Numbered from the stretch's first letter, positions 1 to 5,228 are shown. The stretch: DNA of 5,228 nt from Bacteroidales bacterium (GCA_023229525.1 JALNZC010000088.1:1-5228), one strand, 5' to 3'. Numbers and translations: made by a program. Notes: generated by a model not told the origin, from the sequence alone.

Positions 1-33
1 AACAACGGTTTCATCAACCTGGTGATGAACTAA
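1..33 (+). CDS. 3' end of a plus-strand gene, product unknown (partial)
   Basis: The first 33 bases read in frame 1 as NNGFINLVMN followed by TAA. The stop codon is the first triplet of a perfect terminator stem, which is the main reason to believe this is a real gene end rather than a chance open frame. It would be the only plus-strand gene in the window, convergent with rplS. Ten residues are too few to assign a family, so no function is proposed. The gene body lies to the left of the window. Confidence 0.45.
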   Translation, partial: NNGFINLVMN

Positions 34-70
34 AATAAAAAAACCCGCTGATGCGGGTTTTTTTATTTTA
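31..70. terminator. Bidirectional intrinsic terminator
   Basis: Positions 31-48 and 53-70 are perfect reverse complements, giving an 18-bp stem around a TGAT loop at 49-52. The core is a 5-bp GC stretch (ACCCGC/GCGGGT). The outer part is an A-run on one side and a T-run on the other, so either strand yields a GC hairpin followed by a U-tract. It can end the plus-strand gene, whose TAA is inside the stem, and rplS, whose stop lies 16 bases away on the minus strand. Confidence 0.93.
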
Positions 71-86
71 GTTATAAACGTTTGAC

Positions 87-443
87 TTATATACGTTCTT
101 CTTTGATACGGGCTTTTTTACCCTGCAGACCACGAAGATAAAATATCCGTGCCCTACGCACAACGCCACGTTTATTTACTTCAATCTTGTCAATAAAAGG
201 AGAAGTTGCGGGAAAAATACGTTCAACTCCGATATTGCCTGAAATTTTCCTGACCGTAAAAGTTACATTCAACCCCTTCCCGCTACGTTGAATAACTACA
301 CCCTGAAAAGTTTGGATACGCTCTTTGTTCCCTTCCCTGATTTTATAATGAACGGTAATCGTATCTCCTGCTTTAAATGATGGTAACTCGTTCTTCTGGA
401 TGACTGTCGACTCGACAAACTTCAATATTTCCGCTTTATTCAT
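87..443 (-). CDS. rplS: 50S ribosomal protein L19
   Basis: This 118-residue protein matches L19 in length and throughout its sequence. L19 is a large-subunit protein at the 30S-50S interface. Recognisable blocks are FKAGDTITVHYKI (23-35) with the following FQGVVI (46-51), the TFTVRKIS..IGVERIFP block (61-78), and the basic C-terminal RRARIFYLRGLQGKKARIKE (96-115). The ATG at 443 gives the usual L19 N-terminus. No Shine-Dalgarno sequence precedes it, as is common in Bacteroidota. It follows trmD on the same strand, the order also seen in the classical rpsP-rimM-trmD-rplS operon, but rpsP and rimM are absent here. The 94-base gap to trmD carries a promoter-like box, so rplS may have its own transcript as well as read-through. 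The bidirectional terminator at 31-70 ends it. Confidence 0.98.
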   Translation of the reverse strand: MNKAEILKFVESTVIQKNELPSFKAGDTITVHYKIREGNKERIQTFQGVVIQRSGKGLNVTFTVRKISGNIGVERIFPATSPFIDKIEVNKRGVVRRARIFYLRGLQGKKARIKEERI

Positions 444-467
444 GGCTTTCGTGTGATTATTATCGGG

Positions 468-489
468 TTTGCACTAAAAAGTGTGCAAA
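468..489. repeat. Inverted repeat TTTGCAC-N8-GTGCAAA upstream of rplS
   Basis: The arms 468-474 and 483-489 are exact 7-base reverse complements separated by 8 bases. A second pairing register (CACT/AGTG inside) is also possible. On the minus strand the upstream arm begins with the TTTG of the promoter-like box at 486-493, so the repeat covers the predicted transcription start. This geometry fits an operator better than an RNA hairpin, because the transcript would lack most of the first arm. A chance palindrome cannot be excluded for 7-base arms. Confidence 0.45.
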
Positions 490-493
490 TATA
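486..493 (-). promoter_or_regulatory. Probable Bacteroidota-type -7 box for rplS
   Basis: The minus strand reads TATATTTG, an exact match to the Bacteroidota primary-sigma -7 consensus TAnnTTTG, followed by CAC. It lies 42 bases upstream of the rplS ATG, in the trmD-rplS gap, so transcription would begin around 478-481 with a leader of about 35-38 bases. I see no good TTTG/TTG -33 element at the expected distance, so the assignment rests on the -7 box and its location. Confidence 0.55.
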
Positions 494-537
494 GTAATAT
501 ATCTTTTACTACCATGCCTTCCCTGAATATTTTGTTT

Positions 538-1242
538 TCATTGCTCCGGTCCGGATGGCGATTCCTGATCGGAATTGAGCTCAGGACGCCGTTCTCGTGT
601 ACGTAAAAGCGATTGTTCATGTCGCCAACGGGTTATCTCTTTATCATTCCCCGAAAGCAGAATATCAGGGACTTTGTAACCCCTGAAATCATATGGCCGT
701 GTGTATACCGGAGGAGAAACAAGGTCATCCTGGAAAGAATCTGTCAAAGCCGAGGTCTCATCATTCAATACACCGGGTATCAAACGAACAAGTGCGTCTG
801 TAAGCACCATAGCTGCCATTTCACCACCCGATAAAACATAATCACCAATGGATATCTCTCTAGTTATAAAATACTGACGGATGCGTTCATCAATCCCCTT
901 GTAGTGACCACACAGGATAAGGAAATTGGTTTTTAACGATAAATGATTGGCTATACCTTGATTCAACCGCGTCCCGTCTGGGCTCATATAAATAATTTCA
1001 TCATAATCCGTTACAGACCTCAACTCCTCAATGCAAAGAACAACAGGTTCTATCATCATCACCATTCCAGCGCCACCACCGAAAGGATAATCATCTACCC
1101 GTTTATGCTTATTGGTCGACCAGTCACGGATATTATACAGATTGATCTCCACCAACCCTTTCTCCTGTGCACGCTTCAAGATCGATTGACGAAACGGTCC
1201 ATCAAACATCTCCGGAAACAAGGTAAGAATATCAATCCGCAT
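538..1242 (-). CDS. trmD: tRNA (guanine-N1)-methyltransferase TrmD
   Basis: TrmD uses S-adenosylmethionine to methylate G37 next to the anticodon in tRNAs with a G at position 36, preventing +1 frameshifting. The 234-residue length is typical. Visible hallmarks are the N-terminal MRIDILTLFPEMF, DDYPFGGGAGMV (50-61), and the trefoil-knot SAM-binding segments MSPDG (86-90), LCGHYKGIDERI (110-121) and ISIGDYVLSGGEMAAMVL (130-147). R153, and D168 within DSF, correspond to the catalytic arginine and aspartate known from E. coli TrmD. PPVYTRP and VPDILLSGND follow in the C-terminal half. The last dozen residues are a hydrophilic tail of no known function. The ATG at 1242 gives the canonical N-terminus and has no Shine-Dalgarno sequence. 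The 180-base upstream spacer is filled largely by heptad repeats and holds only a near-match promoter box, so trmD may depend on read-through from the ribF/MBL side. Confidence 0.98.
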   Translation of the reverse strand: MRIDILTLFPEMFDGPFRQSILKRAQEKGLVEINLYNIRDWSTNKHKRVDDYPFGGGAGMVMMIEPVVLCIEELRSVTDYDEIIYMSPDGTRLNQGIANHLSLKTNFLILCGHYKGIDERIRQYFITREISIGDYVLSGGEMAAMVLTDALVRLIPGVLNDETSALTDSFQDDLVSPPVYTRPYDFRGYKVPDILLSGNDKEITRWRHEQSLLRTRERRPELNSDQESPSGPEQ

Positions 1243-1252
1243 GACAAGTTAT

Positions 1253-1280
1253 GATTTACGATTTTAGATTTTAGATTTTC
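1253..1280. repeat. Short heptanucleotide array, consensus GATTTTA (4 units)
   Basis: Four contiguous 7-base units are seen: GATTTAC at 1253, GATTTTA at 1260 and 1267, and GATTTTC at 1274. The two central units are identical and the outer two differ at one or two bases. The array ends 10 bases before the trmD start codon, so on the minus strand it forms an A-rich leader of TAAAATC repeats. It is non-coding and of unknown function. Confidence 0.75.
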
Positions 1281-1312
1281 AAAATATCAGTTTTTCTTCT
1301 TCAGTTATTTGT

Positions 1313-1410
1313 TATCCAGTATCTTGCATCCTGTATCCTGCATCCTGCATGTTGCATCCTTTTTCTTGTATTCTACATCTTGCATCCTGGCTCCTGAATC
1401 CTGTATCCTC
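1313..1410. repeat. Degenerate heptanucleotide array, consensus YATCCTG (14 units)
   Basis: Fourteen 7-base units run in strict phase from 1313 to 1410 with consensus CATCCTG or TATCCTG (CAGGATR on the minus strand). Exact consensus units start at 1327, 1334, 1341 and 1383. AATCCTG (1397) and GCTCCTG (1390) are near matches, while CATGTTG (1348), TTTCTTG (1362) and TATTCTA (1369) are the most diverged. Keeping phase through the diverged units suggests expansion by slippage followed by point mutation. The array ends 12 bases from the stop codon of the MBL gene and lies wholly between genes. It resembles in kind the short tandem heptanucleotide repeats described in cyanobacteria. The function is unknown. 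Confidence 0.85.
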
Positions 1411-1422
1411 ATCGGGTTCTCA

Positions 1423-2208
1423 TCAAACTTCCACCACCAATCCATCATACGCAAGCTGAATAAAATCAGGCAATCGGCAATTTACTTCTTCGTGTAAACC
1501 GACAAAATGACTTAAATGTGTAAGATAAGCGGCTTCCGGTTCCAGTGTTTTCAGGATTTCTACCGCTTCACTCACAGAATAATGAGATACATGCTTTGAA
1601 TTACGTAAAGCATTTAATACAATCACACGCGACCCTTTGACCTTCTCCAACTCTTCTTCTGCAATATAACTGGCATCGGTTATATAGGTAAAATCACCGA
1701 TACGAAAGCCGGTTACCGGAAGTTTTTCATGCAAGACCCTGATGGGGATGAACTCAATGCCTTTGATAATAAAGGGCTTTTCATCAATCGGATGAATAAT
1801 GAGCTGGGGTGCACCGAAATACCGGGATTCAGAAAATATATAGGGAAACTCAATGCGGATAGCATCGAGAACCTGCTGTGTTCCATAAATGTCAATTTTT
1901 TTATTCAAAACATAGTTAAACGCCCTGACGTCATCGAGTCCTGCAATGTGGTCACGGTGTTCATGGGTGAAAATAACCGCATCTAAATTCGATACATTTT
2001 CACGTAACATCTGAATTCTGAAATCTGGTCCGCAATCGACCACAAAAGTATATCCGCATAACTCAATCATTATCGAAGTCCGGAAGCGCTTATCCCGGGG
2101 ATCAGTAGAAATGCATACCGGGCAATCGCAGGTAATCACGGGTACACCGATCGACGTCCCGGTTCCCAGGAAAGTGACTTTAAGCCGGTTTGAAAATCGT
2201 ATATGCAT
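1423..2208 (-). CDS. MBL-fold metallo-hydrolase, PhnP-like
   Basis: This 261-residue cytoplasmic protein has a metallo-beta-lactamase fold and most resembles the PhnP family (COG1235), whose founder is a phosphoribosyl cyclic phosphodiesterase. After the first strand, VTFLGTGTS (11-19), comes CDCPVC with C27, C29 and C32 in the CxCxxC spacing of the structural zinc site in PhnP. A histidine of the late LTHLSH segment (229-234) is the likely fourth ligand. The metal-binding signature THEHRDH gives H82, H84, D86 and H87. H160, D178 (YITDAS) and the LTHLSH histidines are the other candidate metal ligands. I see no signal peptide or membrane segment. The ATG shares its last base with the ribF TGA (TGATG), implying translational coupling. 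No phn genes are visible, so a phosphonate role is not supported and the substrate is open. Confidence 0.9.
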   Translation of the reverse strand: MHIRFSNRLKVTFLGTGTSIGVPVITCDCPVCISTDPRDKRFRTSIMIELCGYTFVVDCGPDFRIQMLRENVSNLDAVIFTHEHRDHIAGLDDVRAFNYVLNKKIDIYGTQQVLDAIRIEFPYIFSESRYFGAPQLIIHPIDEKPFIIKGIEFIPIRVLHEKLPVTGFRIGDFTYITDASYIAEEELEKVKGSRVIVLNALRNSKHVSHYSVSEAVEILKTLEPEAAYLTHLSHFVGLHEEVNCRLPDFIQLAYDGLVVEV

Positions 2209-3137
2209 CAGAAAATAAGTTCGTCCACCTGGTTTTTATCAATAGTAAGCTGTTTTTTCAACTCTTCCGGTGTTGTCAATATCTTCTCTTCCCTCATGTG
2301 TTTGTGAAAAAGAAGGGTTACGACCTGTCCTTCAATCTGGCCATAAGTTTCAAACAGATGCACCTCTACTTCAGTATTTAAAGGTATCTCTTCATTTTTC
2401 CTGATAAAACACATGGCTCGTGAAAAGCAATCGTCTCCAATCACAGTCACTGCATAAACTCCATTGGGCGGAACCAGTTTGCTAACTTCTTCGATTTGTA
2501 TGGAATAACACGGGAACCCGATTTCCTCCAGTACCGCACTGCTTTTGGTCGCCAAACCCATGATTATGTATTGGTGGTCGAGATAGGCGTTTGCCTTCTG
2601 TATGTTTCCTTCCAGTAATGCTTTCCTGATTTTTGTTGAGCTGACAGATTCATTTTGGATATCCTGGGTCGGGATTTCTTCAACATCAAAACCATGAATT
2701 ACTCCAAGTTTCATGAGCGCTTCATAGTCCCCTTCACGGTTGTGCCCGAAATGATGATTAAAACCAATAACAATCGTACGGGCATGCAATTTATTCAACA
2801 AGATATTCTGAACGAAATCGATAGAGGTGATCCTGGAAAATTCAAGCGTAAATTCAACAATAATCAGGTTATCCAAACCTGCTTTCTGAAGCAACGATAT
2901 TTTCTCCCGTTGCGAATTTATCAATAATAAATCCTTCCCCGCAGTTTCCGGATACAGGACCATCCGCGGATGAGGATGAAATGTGATTAAAACGGTCTCA
3001 CCTCCTGTTTCAGAAGCAATTTTTTTTAAGCGGTTCAGAATTACCTTGTGCCCAATATGTACCCCATCGAAGGATCCGGTAGTGACAACGGCATTGCGGA
3101 TTCCTGATACCTGATCAAAATCATAAAAAATTCTCAC
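2208..3137 (-). CDS. ribF: RibF-type bifunctional flavin enzyme with degenerate riboflavin kinase domain
   Basis: RibF normally phosphorylates riboflavin to FMN (C-terminal kinase) and adenylates FMN to FAD (N-terminal adenylyltransferase). The 309-residue length is normal. The adenylyltransferase half looks intact: GSFDGVHIGH (21-30), TFHPHP (52-57), IGFNHHFGHNREGD (124-137) and SVSSTKIRKAL (164-174). The kinase half (about 185-300) is recognisable from PPNGVYAV (223-230), EVHLF with the expected catalytic-position E258, and REEK...TPEELKKQL. However, the usual GRxLGFPTAN reads LEEIGFPCYS (203-212), so the T and N of PTAN are C210 and S212, and the NIGxRPT segment is missing. The start is GTG at 3137: an in-frame stop lies just upstream and the next Met (59) is past the HxGH motif. 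A purine-rich AGAAAGAG precedes it by 5 bases. It lies 11 bases after rex and shares a base with the MBL gene, suggesting an operon. It is certainly RibF-family; FAD synthesis is likely and kinase activity doubtful. Confidence 0.93.
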   Translation of the reverse strand: MRIFYDFDQVSGIRNAVVTTGSFDGVHIGHKVILNRLKKIASETGGETVLITFHPHPRMVLYPETAGKDLLLINSQREKISLLQKAGLDNLIIVEFTLEFSRITSIDFVQNILLNKLHARTIVIGFNHHFGHNREGDYEALMKLGVIHGFDVEEIPTQDIQNESVSSTKIRKALLEGNIQKANAYLDHQYIIMGLATKSSAVLEEIGFPCYSIQIEEVSKLVPPNGVYAVTVIGDDCFSRAMCFIRKNEEIPLNTEVEVHLFETYGQIEGQVVTLLFHKHMREEKILTTPEELKKQLTIDKNQVDELIF

Positions 3138-3148
3138 TGATGCTCTTT

Positions 3149-3790
3149 CTACTTAAAGCGTTCATCATTTTTTTTTGCAAAAAAGGCAACCTTTTCAAGT
3201 GATGTGATCATGTCGTATTCTTCGAGGTAAACATATGGTGGGACGTTAAGTGGTTTGGGAGTAAAATTAAGGATGCCTTTGATACCTGCCAATGCAAGGG
3301 TCTCGGCAATTTCAGGCGCCTGTTCAGAAGGTACAGATACAATACCGATCGAGATATTATTCTGTTTTATAATATCTGTCATTTGATTGACATGATAACA
3401 GGCTACCCCATCGTAGACGCGGTTTATTTTCTCCGGGTTGACATCGAATGCCGCGATGATGGCGAGTTTAGATCGCTTCCCCTTAAAATAACTAATGATC
3501 GCTTTTCCCAGATTTCCCAATCCGACCACGGCAACACGCTGACCTTTCTCTGAATCGATGATCTTCCCGATAAGTTCTATCAGCTCTTTGATATCATATC
3601 CTTTACGGAGATTCCCGGAATATCCGATCAACATCAGGTCCCTGCGAACCTGAACCGGAGTGATATGCAGCATCAGTGCAACCTCATGTGAAAAAACATG
3701 CGTTTTCTCCTTTGAAAGAATCATCAATAAAGAACGGCGGTATTGGCTCAAACGCTCTACCGTCTTGTGGGGCAAATTTTTTATGAACAT
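3149..3790 (-). CDS. rex: Redox-sensing transcriptional repressor Rex
   Basis: Rex is a homodimeric repressor that binds operators when NAD+ predominates and releases DNA on binding NADH, controlling fermentative and respiratory genes. The 213-residue length is typical. The N-terminal winged helix shows PHKTVERLSQYRR (7-19), the recognition-helix region ITPVQVRRDL (43-52) and a wing GYSGNLRKGY (56-65) in place of the FGxFGxRGxGY form; from memory, this shorter version is normal in Bacteroidota. The Rossmann domain has VAVVGLGNLGKAI (86-98) for dinucleotide binding, FDVNPEKI (115-122), and the C-terminal NFTP..L..P (175-184) and DMITSLEKVAFF (193-204), the last being the domain-swapped helix region. 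The ATG at 3790 lies inside the end of the receiver-kinase gene, with a 10-base overlap, so the two are surely co-transcribed. I could not find a convincing Rex operator in the window. Confidence 0.96.
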   Translation of the reverse strand: MFIKNLPHKTVERLSQYRRSLLMILSKEKTHVFSHEVALMLHITPVQVRRDLMLIGYSGNLRKGYDIKELIELIGKIIDSEKGQRVAVVGLGNLGKAIISYFKGKRSKLAIIAAFDVNPEKINRVYDGVACYHVNQMTDIIKQNNISIGIVSVPSEQAPEIAETLALAGIKGILNFTPKPLNVPPYVYLEEYDMITSLEKVAFFAKKNDERFK

Positions 3791-4914
3791 GGCTTATCAA
3801 TTGGAATTAGAACTTTAAAAGTACTGCCCTTATCCGGGATACTGTTCACTTCAATCTTTCCTGAATAATTATCAATGAGTTTTTTTACAATTGGTAGTCC
3901 AAGTCCACTCCCGGATATATTTTTTGTTTTATCATTTTTAATACGAACAAAATCATCAAAAATCTTTTCGATATCAGCTTGACTCATTCCAATCCCTGTA
4001 TCTGTAACCTTGACTTCCATACAACCTTCATTACGTTGAATGGAGCATTCAACGTTGCCTCCTTCTTTATTATATTTTATAGCATTGGATATGAGGTTGT
4101 TAAAAATTATTTCCATCTCTTCAGGATCCGCATGTATAATCAATGGACCAACCTCGGTCAATTGAAGTTTGACGTCCCGCTGAATAGCATAAGGCCGCAT
4201 GGTATCCATGGCTGTGTGGGCAATCTGTACCATGTCAACATCAACAATATCTCTTTTGGCCTTGCCCGATTCAACCCTTGTAAGATCCAATAAATCAAGA
4301 ATCAGATTTCGCATTCCCTTGATCCGTTCAAAAGAACGGTCAATCATAACATCGTAATCCTCCACATTCGGTCCCATCTGGCGTTCTTTGATCATTTTCA
4401 GGTAACCTTCAATGGCATTGAGTGGAGCCTTTAACTCATGCGACAGAACAGAAAGAAAAGTGAAGCGGATTTGTTTCCCTGTATCCTGCAACTTATTGGT
4501 CATCTTCTTCAGGAAAACCCGCTTGGTGATATTTTCGATCGATGACTTGAGCTCCTGAGGGGTAAATGGCTTGGGAATAAAATCATAGGCGCCATCACTG
4601 GTTGCTCTCACCGCCAGTTCAAGAGAAGCATAGGAAGTAATCATCACAACAATGATATTCTGCTGCTTCTTTTTAATATAGTCCAATACTTCAATACCCT
4701 GTATTCCCGGCAGTTTGTTGTCAAGAAGCAGGATATCCGGAATACTTTTTTCAATCATTTCTATACCTGCCTCCCCGGTAGAAGCCTCAAGAACTTCAAA
4801 TTCAAAGGCTTCATCCATGAAAGGATAATCAACTCTGAAATTCCTCAGAATACGGCTGATACCGCTGCGAATCCCAGGTTCATCATCAACAACAAGTATT
4901 TTTAGTATTGGCAT
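3781..4914 (-). CDS. Soluble receiver-histidine kinase protein (REC-HisKA-HATPase_c)
   Basis: This 377-residue signalling protein has an N-terminal receiver domain joined to a histidine kinase core, with no signal peptide, membrane helix or obvious separate sensor domain. The receiver (about 4-130) has the acidic pair D10/D11, phospho-acceptor D65 (LLLDNKLPG), T93 and K115 (PKPF). The HisKA domain has the H-box FLSVLSHELKAPLNAIEGYL with H159. The ATPase has the N-box NNLISNAIKYN (N277), G1 DTGIGM (305-310), F-box IFDDFVRI and G2 GSGLGL (335-340), so all catalytic motifs are present. The input is probably phosphorylation of its own receiver by another kinase, which would tune kinase output. 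The phosphate target may be the response regulator encoded just upstream. It overlaps rex by 10 bases, linking it to redox control by context. The ATG at 4914 directly precedes the first receiver strand (ILKILVVDDE) and has no Shine-Dalgarno sequence. The signal is unknown. Confidence 0.95.
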   Translation of the reverse strand: MPILKILVVDDEPGIRSGISRILRNFRVDYPFMDEAFEFEVLEASTGEAGIEMIEKSIPDILLLDNKLPGIQGIEVLDYIKKKQQNIIVVMITSYASLELAVRATSDGAYDFIPKPFTPQELKSSIENITKRVFLKKMTNKLQDTGKQIRFTFLSVLSHELKAPLNAIEGYLKMIKERQMGPNVEDYDVMIDRSFERIKGMRNLILDLLDLTRVESGKAKRDIVDVDMVQIAHTAMDTMRPYAIQRDVKLQLTEVGPLIIHADPEEMEIIFNNLISNAIKYNKEGGNVECSIQRNEGCMEVKVTDTGIGMSQADIEKIFDDFVRIKNDKTKNISGSGLGLPIVKKLIDNYSGKIEVNSIPDKGSTFKVLIPIDKPCS

Positions 4915-4930
4915 AATGTTAAAATCACAT

Positions 4931-4938
4931 CAAAAATA
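4931..4938 (-). promoter_or_regulatory. Possible -7 box ahead of the receiver-kinase gene
   Basis: The minus strand reads TATTTTTG, matching TAnnTTTG, 16 bases upstream of the receiver-kinase ATG in the 48-base gap after the response regulator gene. Transcription from here would give a leader of only about 10 bases. No -33 TTTG is evident. Such AT-rich boxes arise easily by chance, so this is tentative; read-through from the upstream response regulator gene is the alternative. Confidence 0.3.
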
Positions 4939-4962
4939 AGATGAAAATCGGTTATCCCGACA

Positions 4963-5228
4963 TTATGGGTTGGTTTTCAACAGCAATTTATCGATTTCTT
5001 CTTTCAATCTCTCCGATCGGATACCTTTATCCAGGAAACAATCGGCTTTGATCCATTTCCGGTTATTTTCATCATGGATATCAAATGTGATCCCTGTTTC
5101 AGCCTCCACTCCTGTCACAATAATGATCGGAACGTCCGGGTATTTCTTTTTCATTTTATAACAAAGAATAAATCCGCTGTCTTCATTTTCCATCATTAAA
5201 TCAAGGATCGTAAGGGCGGGTTTAATCC
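4963..5228 (-). CDS. Response regulator, C-terminal part (5' end beyond the window)
   Basis: The open frame runs from the TAA at 4963-4965 to the right edge of the window, giving 87 residues; the first methionines, near 5196, are internal. Upstream of them the frame reads IKPALTILDLMM, where the Asp at 5200-5202 is the phospho-acceptor of a receiver domain. PIIIVTG then supplies the conserved Thr (5113-5115) and FLDKG the conserved Lys (5026-5028). Between them is a longer-than-usual loop (ETGITFDIHDENNRKWIKADC), a variant I associate with stand-alone receivers of anaerobes. The protein ends 20 residues after the Lys, so no DNA-binding or other output domain follows. It is probably a single-domain CheY-like regulator, unless a domain precedes the receiver. 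It lies 48 bases upstream of the receiver-kinase gene, its likely partner. Confidence 0.88.
   Translation of the reverse strand, partial: IKPALTILDLMMENEDSGFILCYKMKKKYPDVPIIIVTGVEAETGITFDIHDENNRKWIKADCFLDKGIRSERLKEEIDKLLLKTNP

Noticed and set aside
613..1254. Plus-strand open frames opposite trmD (613-834 and 943-1254)
   Set aside because: Both are antisense shadows of a strongly conserved gene and their proteins show no recognisable motif.
1280..1286. Promoter box for trmD (minus strand TATTTTG)
   Set aside because: It is one base short of TAnnTTTG, lies in AT-rich sequence beside a repeat, and has no -33 partner.
1313..1410. CRISPR array
   Set aside because: The 7-base units are contiguous with no spacers and no cas genes are nearby.
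1309..1497. Plus-strand open frame of 62 codons across the YATCCTG array
   Set aside because: Its repetitive protein (recurring SCIL-type heptapeptides) is a by-product of a 7-base repeat, and its end overlaps the MBL gene antisense. No start signal or family resemblance.
2238..2591. Frameshift or pseudogene explanation for the odd RibF kinase half
   Set aside because: The frame stays open to a normal C-terminus, and kinase-like motifs appear in the same frame before and after the altered PTAN region, so this looks like substitution rather than a frameshift.
1713..2927. Additional open frames within the MBL and ribF genes (1713-1895 minus; 1729-1986, 2190-2381 and 2655-2927 plus)
   Set aside because: They lie inside or opposite well-supported coding sequence and encode low-information peptides without domain features.
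3979..4293. Plus-strand open frame of 104 codons opposite the kinase gene
   Set aside because: It is antisense to the HisKA/ATPase coding region and has no recognisable features.
4947..4960. Terminator between the response regulator and receiver-kinase genes (TCGG/CCGA hairpin followed by TTTT)
   Set aside because: The stem is only 4 bp and would be too weak; read-through is more likely.
4963..5196. Complete small gene starting at the methionine near 5196
   Set aside because: The frame continues to the window edge and the phospho-acceptor Asp motif lies upstream of that methionine, so the true start is beyond the window.

Overview
The window looks like a chromosomal housekeeping segment from a Bacteroidota genome, most likely a Bacteroidales-type anaerobe. 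The pointers are a moderate AT bias, most starts lacking a recognisable Shine-Dalgarno sequence, promoter-like TAnnTTTG boxes, and Bacteroidota-like Rex, TrmD and RibF sequences. The assignment comes from reading the sequence, not from a database search.

Apart from a 10-codon tail at the left edge, every gene is on the minus strand, so transcription runs right to left. In transcription order: the C-terminal part of a stand-alone response regulator (5228-4963, cut by the window edge); a soluble receiver-histidine kinase protein (4914-3781); the redox repressor Rex (3790-3149, overlapping the kinase gene by 10 bases); a RibF-type FAD synthetase/riboflavin kinase (3137-2208, GTG start); a PhnP-like metallo-beta-lactamase-fold hydrolase (2208-1423, sharing one base with ribF); a 180-base spacer holding two different 7-base repeat arrays; trmD (1242-538); a 94-base spacer with a promoter-like box and an inverted repeat; and rplS (443-87). 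A bidirectional terminator (31-70) separates rplS from a convergent plus-strand gene of which only the end is visible.

Functionally there are two parts. The right half (response regulator, receiver-kinase, Rex) is a signalling and redox-control group. Rex senses NADH/NAD+, and the kinase gene is physically interlocked with rex. RibF, making flavin cofactors, and the MBL hydrolase follow with almost no spacing and are probably co-transcribed. The left half is the conserved translation pair trmD-rplS (tRNA m1G37 methylation and ribosomal protein L19).

The most notable observations are: (1) RibF has an intact adenylyltransferase domain but has lost the near-universal PTAN motif and the surrounding glycines of the riboflavin kinase domain; (2) two distinct heptanucleotide repeat arrays lie together in front of trmD; (3) a TTTGCAC/GTGCAAA inverted repeat overlaps the probable rplS promoter. 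I see no CRISPR array, insertion sequence, RNA gene, defence system or other clearly novel multi-gene system. No gene-free stretch exceeds 300 bases.
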